Assembly: GCF_004310865.1 (NCBI RefSeq)
Contig: NZ_SIXI01000001.1
Span: 372,001 to 436,000 of the forward strand
DNA length: 64,000 bases
Direction of reading: 5' to 3'
DNA from: Aquabacterium lacunae
GTDB lineage: Bacteria > Pseudomonadota > Gammaproteobacteria > Burkholderiales > Burkholderiaceae_C
Shown piece by piece: positions 46,886-56,009 of this stretch. The notes under the pieces were generated by a model. That model worked only from the letters and a program-made list of their open reading frames with translations, searched no databases and was not told the DNA's origin. A program made the translations under genes and the position numbers. Within the stretch, counting starts at the first letter, position 1. Each line of letters starts with the position of its first letter.

Positions 46886-48007
46886 TCAGCGCTTGCGCAC
46901 CACCACCGAGCCCACCGAATAACCGGCACCGAAGGAGCAGATCACGCCCAGGTCGCCCTGTTTCAGGTCACCATGGTGCTCATGGAAGGCGATGATGGAG
47001 CCGGCCGACGCGGTGTTGGCGTAGGTGTCCAGGATCAGGGGGGCCAGGTCGGCCGTGGGGTCGCTGCCCACCAGCTTGCGGATCACGAACTGGTTCATGC
47101 CCGAATTGGCCTGGTGCAGCCAGAATCGGCGCACCTGGGTGGGCTCGAAACCCAGCTGCTTGAGGTGACCTTCGATGTGGGCGGCGGCCACCGGCACCAC
47201 TTCCTTGAACACCTTGCGGCCTTCCTGGCGGAAGGTCTTGTCGCGGGCGTTGGGGTCGCTGTCTTCACTGCGGTTCATGAAACCGAAGTTGTTGCGGATG
47301 TTGTTGGAGAACTGCGTGGCCAGCTGGCTGCCCAGCACTTCCCACTGGTCGTTCGAGGTGGCCGTGTCGGCACGCTCGAGGATCATGGCCGTGCACACAT
47401 CACCGAAGATGAAGTGGCAGTCGCGGTCTTTCCATTCCTGGTGGGCCGAGGTGATCTCGGGGTTGACCATCAGCACGCACTTGGCCGAACCGGAGCGGAT
47501 GGCGTTGATGGCCTGCTCCATGGCGAAGGTGGCGGCCGAGCAGGCCACGTTCATGTCGAAGCCATAGCCCTTGGCACCCAGGGCCTGCTGGATCTCGATG
47601 GCCATGGCCGGGTAGGCGCGCTGCATGTTGGCCGACGAGCAGATCACGGCGTCCACATCGGAGCCCTGCTTGCCGGCGGCGGCCAGGGCCTTCTTGGCGG
47701 CGTCGACCGCGATCTCGGCCATCAGCGAGAGCTGGTCATCGCCGCGCTCTTCGAAGCGCGGGTGCATGCGGTGGATGTCGAGGATGCCTTCCTTCTCGAT
47801 CACGTAACGCTGCTTGATGCCCGAGGCTTTCTCGATGAACTCGACGCTGGAGGGCGACAGGGCGGCCACGGTGCCAGCTTCGATCTCGGCCGCATGGTCG
47901 GCGTTGAACTTGGCCACGTAGGCGTTGAAGGAGGCCACCAGCTCTTCGTTGGTGATGACGTGCGGAGGCTGGTAGAGACCGGTGCCGCTGATGACAACTG
48001 AAGTCAT
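46886..48007 (-). CDS. Beta-ketoacyl-ACP synthase III (FabH-like)
   Basis: A 373-residue thiolase-fold condensing enzyme. The catalytic triad is visible as C156 in NVACSAATFAME, H298 in WLHQANSGMN and N331 in YANTASAGS. It is about 50 residues longer than canonical FabH because of an N-terminal insert (about 35-90). This matches the long KAS III group that includes PA3286-like enzymes, which prime with medium-chain acyl-CoA. No fab cluster is adjacent, so it is probably not the main FabH. Confidence 0.87.
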   Translation of the reverse strand: MTSVVISGTGLYQPPHVITNEELVASFNAYVAKFNADHAAEIEAGTVAALSPSSVEFIEKASGIKQRYVIEKEGILDIHRMHPRFEERGDDQLSLMAEIAVDAAKKALAAAGKQGSDVDAVICSSANMQRAYPAMAIEIQQALGAKGYGFDMNVACSAATFAMEQAINAIRSGSAKCVLMVNPEITSAHQEWKDRDCHFIFGDVCTAMILERADTATSNDQWEVLGSQLATQFSNNIRNNFGFMNRSEDSDPNARDKTFRQEGRKVFKEVVPVAAAHIEGHLKQLGFEPTQVRRFWLHQANSGMNQFVIRKLVGSDPTADLAPLILDTYANTASAGSIIAFHEHHGDLKQGDLGVICSFGAGYSVGSVVVRKR

Positions 48008-48125
48008 GGGAAATCCTGTGAAGCCTGGGCGCCAGGCGCCCGATCAAGCCGCGTATGGTACGGGCAAGCCGCACCCAGCGGCGTCAGGGATCCCCACATG
48101 AACGGCCCAAACCAAGGGATAACCC

Positions 48126-48839
48126 TCAGAAATCAGCACCCCGAACGCAAGAAATGACAAGACCACTTGTCACATCAGCCAGGTCGGGCCAGCTCAGGTG
48201 CTCGGCATGCAGGCACAGGCGCTCCGCTTCGGCAAAGGCATCGGGGCCGTAGAGCGGGTCGCCGACGATGGGGTGACCGATGGCCAGCAGGTGCACGCGC
48301 AACTGGTGCGTGCGGCCCGTCACGGGCTCCAGCGCCACCCGAGTGCGCCCTTGAGCCAGGTCGCGCGCCAGCACCTTGAAGCGGGTCAGCGAGGGCTTGC
48401 CGGTGTCGGGGCACACCTTCTGCATGGGACGGCGCGGCCAGTCGGTGATCAGGGGCAGGCTGATCTCGCCTTCGTCGGGCTCGACCAGGCCGTGCACCAG
48501 GGCCACATACTGTTTGGTGACCCGGCGATCACGGAACAGGGCACTGAGGGTGCGCTGGGCCTCGTCACCCCGGGCCAGCATCACCAGGCCCGAGGTGGCC
48601 ATGTCCAGCCGGTGCACGGTTTGCGCCTCGGGGAAGCGGCGCTGCACGCGGTGGATCAGGCAGTCCTGCCGGTCATCGCCCCGACCCGGCACCGACAACA
48701 GGCCGGCAGGCTTGTGCACCACCAGCACCTGCGCGTCTTCGTGCAACAGCTCCAAACCGGCGTCGGGCGGGGGGTGGTAGGCCACCTCCGGCGTGAGCGA
48801 GGGCGGTGAGCCCGCCGGGCGCAAGGGCTGCTCAGACAT
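48126..48839 (-). CDS. RluA-family pseudouridine synthase
   Basis: An RNA pseudouridine synthase of about 237 residues. The catalytic motif is VHRLDMATSGLVMLA with the active Asp. VHKPAGLLSVPG lies near the N-terminus, and ALEPVTGRTHQLRVHLLAIGHPIVGDPLYG near the C-terminus. There is no S4 domain, so it resembles RluA, which modifies 23S rRNA U746 and tRNA U32. The ATG at 48839 is chosen over an adjacent upstream GTG. It lies 20 bp downstream of the SBF transporter gene. Confidence 0.88.
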   Translation of the reverse strand: MSEQPLRPAGSPPSLTPEVAYHPPPDAGLELLHEDAQVLVVHKPAGLLSVPGRGDDRQDCLIHRVQRRFPEAQTVHRLDMATSGLVMLARGDEAQRTLSALFRDRRVTKQYVALVHGLVEPDEGEISLPLITDWPRRPMQKVCPDTGKPSLTRFKVLARDLAQGRTRVALEPVTGRTHQLRVHLLAIGHPIVGDPLYGPDAFAEAERLCLHAEHLSWPDLADVTSGLVISCVRGADF

Positions 48840-48858
48840 CACGCAAGCCAGCCAGGGT

Positions 48859-49881
48859 TCAGGACCGCGCCGCGTAACGGCGCGCCATCACGGCACACAC
48901 GAACAGCTGGATCTGGTGGTAGATCATGATCGGCAAAATCAGCACCCCCATGGCGGCCGAGCCCCCGAACAGCAGCTTGGCCATGGGCATGCCCGAGGCC
49001 AGGGTTTTCTTGCTGCCGCAGAACACGGCCACGATCTCGTCTTCCACGTCGAACTTCATCTGGCGGGCCACCCAGCGGGTGAAGGCCAGCATGGGCAGCA
49101 GGAACAGCAAGGCGCCCGCCGTGGCCTGCAGCAGGAGTTGAGGGCCGTGCCGGGTCCACAGGCCGTCGGCCACCGAATCGCTGAAGGCGGCCCACACCAG
49201 CAGCACGATCACCCCGCGGTCGAACACGGTGGTGACAGGCTTGATGCGGCTGAAGAAACCACCCAGCACCGGGCGCAACAGGTGGCCCACCACGAAGGGC
49301 AGCAAGAGCATCTGGGCCACCTTCAGCATGGTGGCACCCACATCGAGCTGCTGCACCCCGCCCTGCCCCAGCACGCCCGAGGCCCCGATCACCAGGCTGA
49401 CCAGCAAGGGTGTGAGGAACACACCCAGCAGGGTCGACAAGGTGGCGTTGAGCACGGCGGCGGCCACATGCCCACGCGCCAGGGCCGTCATGGCCACCGA
49501 CGACGACACGGTGGAAGGCAGCACAGCCAGGTAGAAAAAGCCCATCAGCAGGTCATGCGAGATGTGCCGCCCCAGCAGCACGCTCCACAGTGCCCACCAC
49601 AGGGGAAACAGCACATAGGTGCAGCTTTGCACCAGCAGGTGCAGCTTCCAGCGCGTGGCACCCGCCTTGAGGCTGTCGGTCGACAGGCCCATGCCGTGCA
49701 GGAAGAACAGCAGGAACACGCCCACGTCGGTGACGGTGCCCAGGTGCAGCACGCCGTCGCTGCGCCCCCAGTCGGGCGCCACAGAGGCCAGGCCGACAAC
49801 CGCCACCATGGCCAGCAGGAACCAGTCGATGGCGCCGCGGGCCGGGCGCAGGCGTGGCAGGGGTCGCATGGAGCGGCGCAT
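48859..49881 (-). CDS. Bile acid:sodium symporter family (SBF/YfeH-like) transporter
   Basis: A protein of about 340 residues with nine to ten helices. It has FLLFFLHGMGLSTDSLKAGATRWKLH and the unwound-helix motif VLPSTVSSSVAMTALARGHVAAAVLNATLS. FCGSKKTLASGMPMAKLLF is characteristic of the YfeH branch. The substrate is unknown; it is probably an organic anion with sodium. Starts at 49881 or 49869 are both possible. Confidence 0.85.
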   Translation of the reverse strand: MRRSMRPLPRLRPARGAIDWFLLAMVAVVGLASVAPDWGRSDGVLHLGTVTDVGVFLLFFLHGMGLSTDSLKAGATRWKLHLLVQSCTYVLFPLWWALWSVLLGRHISHDLLMGFFYLAVLPSTVSSSVAMTALARGHVAAAVLNATLSTLLGVFLTPLLVSLVIGASGVLGQGGVQQLDVGATMLKVAQMLLLPFVVGHLLRPVLGGFFSRIKPVTTVFDRGVIVLLVWAAFSDSVADGLWTRHGPQLLLQATAGALLFLLPMLAFTRWVARQMKFDVEDEIVAVFCGSKKTLASGMPMAKLLFGGSAAMGVLILPIMIYHQIQLFVCAVMARRYAARS

Positions 49882-49939
49882 GGGAGAAACTTCAGGCAGA
49901 AAACCCGTTAGGGTAGCGCATGCCCTCCATTTCAAGCGC

Positions 49940-51109
49940 ATGCCCATGGCCGAAGCCTTCAAACACCTGATCGGCGCCCACACCGTGGCCGAGGTGGGCC
50001 ACCACCTGAAACGTGTGTGGCCAGCGTTCGACCGGCCTGCATTCGAGCGCCAGGCCCTGGCGGACCTGGACACGCTGGAATTCAAGGCCCGGGCCGTGCA
50101 CCTGGGAAACGCGCTGGCCAGCCACCTGCCGCCCGATTTCGAACACGCCACCGCCGTGCTGGTGGCCAGTCTGAAAGCCGTGCCTCCACCCGCGCACCAC
50201 CACGACCCCGATGCCGAACTGGGGCAATTGCAGACCGACGCCACCGGCGTGGCCGGCTGGGCCCTGTGGGCTTACGGCGATTTCGTGGCGCGGCACGGCC
50301 AGGCCCATGTGCCGCAGGCCCTGATCGCCCTGCACGCCATCACCCAGCGCTTCACGGCCGAATTCGCCATCCGGCCCTTCCTGGTGAACCACCCGGAAGC
50401 CGTGCTGGCCGTGTTGCGGCAATGGCAGCATGACCCCAGCGCGCATGTGCGCCGCCTGGTCAGTGAGGGCAGCCGCCCCCGCCTGCCCTGGGGCTTGCGG
50501 CTGCAGGCCCTGGTGCAGGACCCCACCCCCACCCTGCCCCTGTTGCGCACCTTGCAGGACGACCCCAGCGAGTACGTGCGCCGCAGCGTGGCCAACCACC
50601 TCAACGACATCGGCAAAGACCACCCCGGTGTGCTGGTGCAGTGGCTGCAGGAGCACCTGCCCGGTGCCCCCATCACCCGGCAGCGCCTGCTGCGCCACGC
50701 CAGCCGGCACCTCATCAAAGCGGGGCATCCTGGGGTGCTGCAGGCCTGGGGGCTGGGCCTGGGCTTGCAAGGGCACGCCACACTCCAGGCCGCACACCCA
50801 CAGGTACAGATAGGGCAAAAACTGCCGATTCACATCCGGGTCCACGCCTCACCCGACGCGCCCGTCCAATCCCTGGAGGTGGACTACCGGGTACACCACA
50901 TCAAGGCCGACGGCAGCACCAGCCCCAAGGCATTCAAAGGCAAACGCATCACACTGCCGCCAGGCGAGACCGTGGCCTGGCAGAAGCTGCACAGCTTTGT
51001 GCCCGTGAGCACGCGGGTGCTGCGCCCGGGCCTGCACCGCATCGACCTGCAGGTCAATGGGCAGCTTGTGGCCGAGACCGAAGTGCTGTTGCTGGACGTC
51101 CAAGTCTGA
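49940..51109 (+). CDS. AlkC-like DNA alkylation repair protein with a C-terminal Ig-like domain
   Basis: A 389-residue HEAT-like repeat protein of the AlkC/AlkD glycosylase superfamily, which excises alkylated bases without flipping them. Helical repeats (about 20-285) include HDPSAHVRRLVSEGSRPRLPWG, PTLPLLRTLQDDPSEYVRRSVANHLNDIGKDHPGV and HASRHLIKAGHPGVLQAWG. The last 100 residues are a predicted beta-sandwich (LPIHIRVHA to LLLDVQV), as in AlkC proteins with an Ig-like domain. The start is ATG 49940 or 49946. Confidence 0.87.
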   Translation: MPMAEAFKHLIGAHTVAEVGHHLKRVWPAFDRPAFERQALADLDTLEFKARAVHLGNALASHLPPDFEHATAVLVASLKAVPPPAHHHDPDAELGQLQTDATGVAGWALWAYGDFVARHGQAHVPQALIALHAITQRFTAEFAIRPFLVNHPEAVLAVLRQWQHDPSAHVRRLVSEGSRPRLPWGLRLQALVQDPTPTLPLLRTLQDDPSEYVRRSVANHLNDIGKDHPGVLVQWLQEHLPGAPITRQRLLRHASRHLIKAGHPGVLQAWGLGLGLQGHATLQAAHPQVQIGQKLPIHIRVHASPDAPVQSLEVDYRVHHIKADGSTSPKAFKGKRITLPPGETVAWQKLHSFVPVSTRVLRPGLHRIDLQVNGQLVAETEVLLLDVQV

Positions 51110-51141
51110 GCGCCCAGGTCTGGGCATTCAGCCGGTGGCGA

Positions 51142-51501
51142 TCACAGGGCTGCCGCCACCGCCGCCTGGGCCTTGTCGTCAAAGCCCACGGCCAGCACCC
51201 CCCCTGCGCGCTCGATCACCGGGCGCTTGATCACGCTGGCCTTGTCGAGCATCAGGGCACGGGCACTGGCGGCATCCACCACCGCGGCCTTGGTGGCCTC
51301 GTCCAGCTGGCGCCAGGTGGTGCCCTGGCGGTTCACCAGTTTCTCCCAGCCCACCGCCGCGATCCAGGCATCCAGCCGGTCGGCCGGCACACCCTGCTTC
51401 TTGTAATCATGGAACTGATGAGCCTGCCCCTGGTCGTCGAGCCAGGTGCGCGCTTTCTTGACGGTATTGCAATTGGGGATGCCGTAAACGATCAGGGCCA
51501 T
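51142..51501 (-). CDS. Spx/ArsC-family protein (YffB-like)
   Basis: A thioredoxin-fold protein of 119 residues starting MALIVYGIPNCNTVKKARTWLDDQG. A single N-terminal Cys (PNCNT) is present as in YffB. HDYKKQGVPADRLDAWIAAVG, LMLDKASVIKRPVIE and GFD are family motifs. The second cysteine of a CxxC is absent, so it is not a classical arsenate reductase; a glutathione-linked role is possible. It lies 75 bp downstream of the DUF779 gene. Confidence 0.85.
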   Translation of the reverse strand: MALIVYGIPNCNTVKKARTWLDDQGQAHQFHDYKKQGVPADRLDAWIAAVGWEKLVNRQGTTWRQLDEATKAAVVDAASARALMLDKASVIKRPVIERAGGVLAVGFDDKAQAAVAAAL

Positions 51502-51576
51502 GGTGAAAAGCATTCAGTGGAGAGACTGCACAAGTTGCACCCCACACTGTCGCACAAGGCTGTCAGGCCCCTGGCC

Positions 51577-51963
51577 TCAGGGGGCTTGCTCGGTCACGCC
51601 AGATGCCTGTGCCTCCAGCGCCCGCCACTCGTCATCGGTCCAGAGGCGGGTGCGGGCCACGAAGTGGTGCCCGTCGGCGTCTTCCAGCGAAAAAGTGCCC
51701 AGGCTGCCAGGCGACACGTCCAGCGTCAGTTGCACGCCCATCAGGTATTCGCACTGCGACAGGCTCACATGAAACGGCACGCCGCTGACCCGCCCCAGCA
51801 GGCGGTCGTCCGGCATCAAGGTCATGTCCCCCTCGGCGTAGCACATGGGGGCACTGCCCTCGCAGCACCCACCGGCCTGGTAGAAAAAAATGGCGCCGTG
51901 GCGGGCCTTGAGCTGCTCGATCAGCGCCAGCGCCTGGGGCGTGGCGGTCACACGGTCGATCAT
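51577..51963 (-). CDS. DUF779 family protein
   Basis: A 128-residue protein with FFYQAGGCCEGSAPMCY and CEYLMGVQLTLDVSPG, Cys-rich segments typical of DUF779. Members commonly sit next to acetaldehyde dehydrogenase genes; its role is unknown. The Cys cluster suggests a metal or redox site. The ATG at 51963 is preferred with GGAG 5 bases upstream; a GTG two codons earlier lies inside that site. A strong terminator precedes it. Confidence 0.85.
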   Translation of the reverse strand: MIDRVTATPQALALIEQLKARHGAIFFYQAGGCCEGSAPMCYAEGDMTLMPDDRLLGRVSGVPFHVSLSQCEYLMGVQLTLDVSPGSLGTFSLEDADGHHFVARTRLWTDDEWRALEAQASGVTEQAP

Positions 51964-51977
51964 GCGCACTCCAGATG

Positions 51978-52003
51978 AAAAAAAGGGGGGCTCGTGGCCC
52001 CCC
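51978..52003 (-). terminator. Terminator or attenuator between aldehyde dehydrogenase and DUF779 genes
   Basis: On the minus strand GGGGGGC, loop of five, GCCCCCC, then eight T (including one before the final C). It ends about 14 bases before the DUF779 ATG. A perfect intrinsic terminator this close to a start codon implies read-through control or low expression of the downstream gene. Confidence 0.9.
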
Positions 52004-52070
52004 GAAGAGATGGCGCTCAGGGTTGGAGAAGCGCCATCCAGACACTCGATCCAGGGAGACAGTCAGCCGA

Positions 52071-53591
52071 TCAGAAAAAGCCCAGCTTGTTGGCGTCGTA
52101 GCTGACCAGGATGTTCTTGGTCTGCTGGTAGTGGTCCAGCATCATCTTGTGGGTCTCGCGGCCAATGCCCGATTCCTTGTAGCCGCCGAAGGTGGCGTGC
52201 GCCGGGTAGTGGTGGTAGCAGTTGGTCCACACGCGACCGGCCTGGATGCCCCGGCCGAAGCGGTAAGCGCGGCTGCCGTCGCGGGTCCACACGCCAGCGC
52301 CCAGGCCATACGGCGTGTCGTTGGCGATCTGCATGGCTTCGGCCTCGTCCTTGAAGGTGGTCACGGCCAGCACGGGGCCAAAGATCTCTTCGCGGAAGAT
52401 GCGCATGCCGTTGTGGCCCTTGAACAGCGTGGGCTGGATGTAGTAGCCATCGGCCAGATCGCCGCCCAGCTGCGCACGGTCGCCACCGATCAGCACCTGC
52501 GCGCCTTCGTCCTTGCCCACCTGCAGGTAGGACATGATCTTGTCCATCTGCATGCTCGAAGCCTGCGCGCCCATCATGGTCTCGGTGTCCAGCGGGCTGC
52601 CCTGCTTGATGGCGGCCACGCGCTGGAGCACCTTCTCGATGAAGCGGTCGTAGATCGATTCGTGGATCAGGGCGCGGCTCGGGCAGGTGCACACCTCGCC
52701 CTGGTTGAAGGCGAACAGCACCATGCCTTCGATGGCCTTGTCCAGGAAGGCGTCGTCAGCGGCCATCACGTCTTCGAAGAAGATGTTGGGGCTCTTGCCG
52801 CCCAGCTCCAGCGTGGCCGGGATCAGGTTGGCCGCCGCGGCCTGGCCAATGATCTTGCCGGTGGCCGTCGAGCCCGTGAAGGCGATCTTGGCGATGCGCT
52901 TGCTGTTGGCCAGCGGCATGCCGGCTTCGCGGCCCATGCCGTTGACGATGTTCAGCACGCCCGGGGGCAGCAGGTCGGCGATCAGCTCGGCCAGCACCAG
53001 GATGCTGATGGGCGTGCTCTCGGCAGGCTTGAGCACCACGCAGTTGCCGGCACCCAGGGCCGGGGCCAGCTTCCAGGCGGCCATCAGGATCGGGAAGTTC
53101 CAGGGGATGATCTGACCGACCACGCCCAGCGGCTCGTGGAAGTGGTACGCGATGGTGTTGCCGTCGATCTCAGAGATCGAGCCCTCCTGCGCCCGCAGGC
53201 AGCCGGCGAAGTAGCGGAAGTGGTCGGCCGACAGCGGGATGTCGGCGTTCAGGGTTTCGCGGATGGGCTTGCCGTTGTCCACGGTCTCGGCATAGGCCAG
53301 CTTCTCGACGTTGGCCTCGATGCGGTCGGCGATCTTGAGCAGGATGTTCGAGCGCTCGGTGGGCGAGGTGGCGGCCCACTTGTCCTTGGCGGCGTGGGCA
53401 GCATCCAGCGCCAGCTCGATGTCGGCCTCGGTCGAACGCGCTGCCTGCGTGAACACGCGGCCATTGATCGGGGTGATCACGTCGAAGTACTGACCTCCCA
53501 CGGGGGCCACGAACTTGCCGTTGATGAAGTTGTCGTAACGGGTCTTGAAGGCAACGGGGGCGCCCGCGCTGCCGGGGGTGGCGTAGATCAT
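52071..53591 (-). CDS. NAD-dependent aldehyde dehydrogenase (acetaldehyde dehydrogenase II / AcoD-ExaC type)
   Basis: It oxidises an aldehyde, probably acetaldehyde, to the acid. The 506 residues have [25 protein letters not shown], the cofactor motif [12 protein letters not shown] and [15 protein letters not shown]. The catalytic Cys lies in [11 protein letters not shown], and [10 protein letters not shown] and GVWTRD follow. The ending [32 protein letters not shown] is characteristic of the AcoD/ExaC/AldB group. An AGGAGA site precedes the ATG. It has a sigma-54 promoter and is divergent from acoR. Confidence 0.94.
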   Translation of the reverse strand: MIYATPGSAGAPVAFKTRYDNFINGKFVAPVGGQYFDVITPINGRVFTQAARSTEADIELALDAAHAAKDKWAATSPTERSNILLKIADRIEANVEKLAYAETVDNGKPIRETLNADIPLSADHFRYFAGCLRAQEGSISEIDGNTIAYHFHEPLGVVGQIIPWNFPILMAAWKLAPALGAGNCVVLKPAESTPISILVLAELIADLLPPGVLNIVNGMGREAGMPLANSKRIAKIAFTGSTATGKIIGQAAAANLIPATLELGGKSPNIFFEDVMAADDAFLDKAIEGMVLFAFNQGEVCTCPSRALIHESIYDRFIEKVLQRVAAIKQGSPLDTETMMGAQASSMQMDKIMSYLQVGKDEGAQVLIGGDRAQLGGDLADGYYIQPTLFKGHNGMRIFREEIFGPVLAVTTFKDEAEAMQIANDTPYGLGAGVWTRDGSRAYRFGRGIQAGRVWTNCYHHYPAHATFGGYKESGIGRETHKMMLDHYQQTKNILVSYDANKLGFF

Positions 53592-53638
53592 GTGGGTCTC
53601 CTGTGAAGGTGCTCAGCGGCACAGACCCTTTCCATAGC

Positions 53639-53653
53639 GCACAGGGCGTGCCA
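53639..53653 (-). promoter_or_regulatory. Sigma-54 promoter of the aldehyde dehydrogenase gene
   Basis: On the minus strand TGGCACGCCCTGTGC matches the consensus TGGCACG-N4-TTGC at all but one fixed position, with correct -24/-12 spacing. Transcription would start near 53627, giving a leader of about 36 bases. Confidence 0.85.
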
Positions 53654-53730
53654 TCTGGGGTTTCACCTGATCTGCGCACACGCTTGCCTGGGACGCCCCC
53701 TCCACCCCACCCACCCCGGTTGTGCCAGAG

Positions 53731-53796
53731 GTGTCACCCGAGACACCCATTGCGTGACACATCGCGCAGAAAAGTGACGGTGTCACGTTCTGACAC
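53731..53796. promoter_or_regulatory. Cluster of inverted repeats, probable AcoR binding region
   Basis: Three related palindromes lie in 66 bp: GTGTC-N6-GACAC (53731-53746), GTGAC-N3-GTCAC (53774-53786) and GTGTCA-N5-TGACAC (53780-53796). A half-site GTGACAC lies at 53754-53760. They are 80-145 bp upstream of the sigma-54 -24 element, the usual distance for an enhancer-binding protein. The rest of the 306-bp acoR-aldehyde dehydrogenase gap contains no gene. Confidence 0.65.
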
Positions 53797-53897
53797 AGTG
53801 GGAACCCGCAGGCGCCCCCCATGAATCGGGGAGATACTTTCTTCCGCACTGCAGACCGCGGCCAAATGAACAAACGCTGGGCACTCGAGGGACAACC

Positions 53898-55940
53898 ATG
53901 CACCTGATCCAACCGAACCGCTTCGACCAACTCCGCGAGGCCCGCCGTGGCCTCCTGGAAGACGGCGTGGTGCCGGCCGGTCTGGTCGACGACGTGGTGT
54001 CGCGTTCCTGGACCCGCAGCCAGATGGCCGGCCTGTCGCCCACCGAGCCGCCCATGGCCCCCCCGGTCAGCAGCGGAGCCGAACTGCGCCGAGCCCTGGC
54101 CCGCGAGTACGACTTCCTGTCGCATGCCCGCCCGGTCATGGAATTCCTGTTCGACCAGATGCGCGACAGCGGCGCCATGGTCATCCTGGCCGACGCCCAG
54201 GGCATGCTGCTGCACAGCCTGGGCGATGCCGAGTTCCTGCAACGCGCCGAACGCGTCTCGCTCTGCCCTGGGGCCCTGTGGCGCGAGGAATACCGCGGCA
54301 CCAACGCCATCGGCACCTGCATCGTCGACCAGACCCCCACCGTCATCCAGGGCGGCGAGCACTACCTGGAGCGCAACGGCTTCCTGACCTGTGCGGCCGC
54401 CCCTGTCATGGCCCCTGACGGGCACCTCAAGGGCGTGCTCGACATCTCGGGTGACCAGCGCGGCTACCACCCACACACCTTCGCGCTGGTGCGTTCGGCC
54501 ACCCGCATGATCGAAGACCGCCTCTTTCACGCGCGCCACGCCAACGACCAGCTGCTGCGCCTTCACCCGCACGTGGAAGGCCTGGGCGGCGTGGGCGAAG
54601 GCCTGCTGGCCGTGACCGAAGACGGCTGGGTGATGGGCGCCAACGCGGTGGCCCAGCAATGGCTGAGCCTGTCGGCCAGCCAGATCGGTGCCGTCACCCT
54701 CGACCGCCTCCTGGGCCCGCAGGCCCAGCGCCTGCTGAACCTGCCCGCCACCGGCACGCCCACCCGCGTGACCACCATGAACGGGCAGACCCTGTTCGCC
54801 CGCGACGAACCCGACCGCCGCCGCCGCATCTGGGCCGTGGCCAATGCCGCCGAGACCGACGACCGAGGCGCAGCGGGCCGGCCAGGCGGCAGCACCGCCA
54901 CCGCCCTGCCCGTGCGCCCCGTGCGCAGCCACCGCCCCAAAGACGATGTGCGGCTGAGCAAAGCCCTGGCCCGCGCCTTGCGCGTTCAGGCCCAAGGCAT
55001 CCCCGTGCTGCTGCAAGGCGAATCGGGCACCGGCAAGGAGGTGTTTTCTCGCCAGCTGCACCGCGAAGGTGACCGCGGCAACAAGCCGTTTGTGGCCGTG
55101 AACTGCGCAGCACTGCCCGAAACGCTGATCGAAGCCGAGCTCTTCGGCTACGTGGGGGGTGCCTTCACCGGCGCACGGCGCGAGGGCTCACCGGGCCGCA
55201 TCCGGCAGGCCGAAGGTGGCACCCTGTTCCTCGATGAAATCGGCGACATGCCCCTGGCCCTGCAAGCCCGCCTGCTGCGGGTTCTGCAAGACAAGTGTGT
55301 GGTGCCCGTGGGCGGCTGCCACCCGGTGCCGGTCGATTTCGTCCTGGTGTGCGCCACCCACCGCAACCTGCGCGAGGCCGTGGCCCAGGGCGAGTTCCGA
55401 GAAGACCTGTTCTGGCGCATCAACGGCCTGACGGTGCAATTGCCCGCCCTGCGCGAGCGCGGCGACATGGTCGAGTTGATCGACGACATGCTGCACAGCC
55501 TGGCCCACGACATGAAACGCCACGAAGTGCCTAGCCTGGCCGACGAGGTGCTGCAGGCCCTGCAGCAGCACCCCTGGCCCGGCAACCTGCGCCAGCTGCA
55601 CGCCGTGCTGCGCACCGCCTGTGCCCTGCTGGGCCCGCATGACAGCGAACTGCACTGGGAACACTTTGGCGAGGACCTCTGGGACGACGTGTTCTCGCGC
55701 CCCATCCGCGCCGACGACGCTCTGGACGACCGGCTGGCCGCCCAGGCCCGCCAACAGGCCGCGCTGACGGCTGCCCCAGGCCCTGAATCGGCGCCTGAAA
55801 CCAACCTGCGCCGCCTGTCGAACAGCGCCATCGAGCGCGCCATCCGCGACAGTGACGGCAACATGACCCAGGCCGCCCGCCTGCTGGGCATCAGCCGCAA
55901 CACGCTGTACCGTCGCATCAAGCAAATGAGCACGCACTGA
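53898..55940 (+). CDS. acoR: Sigma-54-dependent transcriptional activator, AcoR family
   Basis: A 680-residue enhancer-binding protein. The N-terminal sensor region holds a GAF-like domain (about 85-210, with [41 protein letters not shown]). The AAA+ domain has Walker A GESGTGKE (about 375-382), the sigma-54 contact motif GAFTGA in [13 protein letters not shown], and [11 protein letters not shown]. The Fis-type HTH at the end is [23 protein letters not shown]. AcoR proteins control acetoin, ethanol or glycerol metabolism. The divergent dehydrogenase with a sigma-54 promoter is its probable target. GAGGGA precedes the ATG. Confidence 0.92.
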   Translation: MHLIQPNRFDQLREARRGLLEDGVVPAGLVDDVVSRSWTRSQMAGLSPTEPPMAPPVSSGAELRRALAREYDFLSHARPVMEFLFDQMRDSGAMVILADAQGMLLHSLGDAEFLQRAERVSLCPGALWREEYRGTNAIGTCIVDQTPTVIQGGEHYLERNGFLTCAAAPVMAPDGHLKGVLDISGDQRGYHPHTFALVRSATRMIEDRLFHARHANDQLLRLHPHVEGLGGVGEGLLAVTEDGWVMGANAVAQQWLSLSASQIGAVTLDRLLGPQAQRLLNLPATGTPTRVTTMNGQTLFARDEPDRRRRIWAVANAAETDDRGAAGRPGGSTATALPVRPVRSHRPKDDVRLSKALARALRVQAQGIPVLLQGESGTGKEVFSRQLHREGDRGNKPFVAVNCAALPETLIEAELFGYVGGAFTGARREGSPGRIRQAEGGTLFLDEIGDMPLALQARLLRVLQDKCVVPVGGCHPVPVDFVLVCATHRNLREAVAQGEFREDLFWRINGLTVQLPALRERGDMVELIDDMLHSLAHDMKRHEVPSLADEVLQALQQHPWPGNLRQLHAVLRTACALLGPHDSELHWEHFGEDLWDDVFSRPIRADDALDDRLAAQARQQAALTAAPGPESAPETNLRRLSNSAIERAIRDSDGNMTQAARLLGISRNTLYRRIKQMSTH

Positions 55941-56009
55941 GTGAGCACGCGTTGAACAAGGCGGTCCGGGGCCGCCTGTTCGGCGCCGGCAGGCGGTACC
56001 ATCTCGGGC

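Noticed and set aside
55960..55978. AGGCGG/CCGCCT hairpin after acoR considered as a terminator.
   Set aside because: The stem is only six perfect base pairs and no T-run follows; it may still be a weak pause site.
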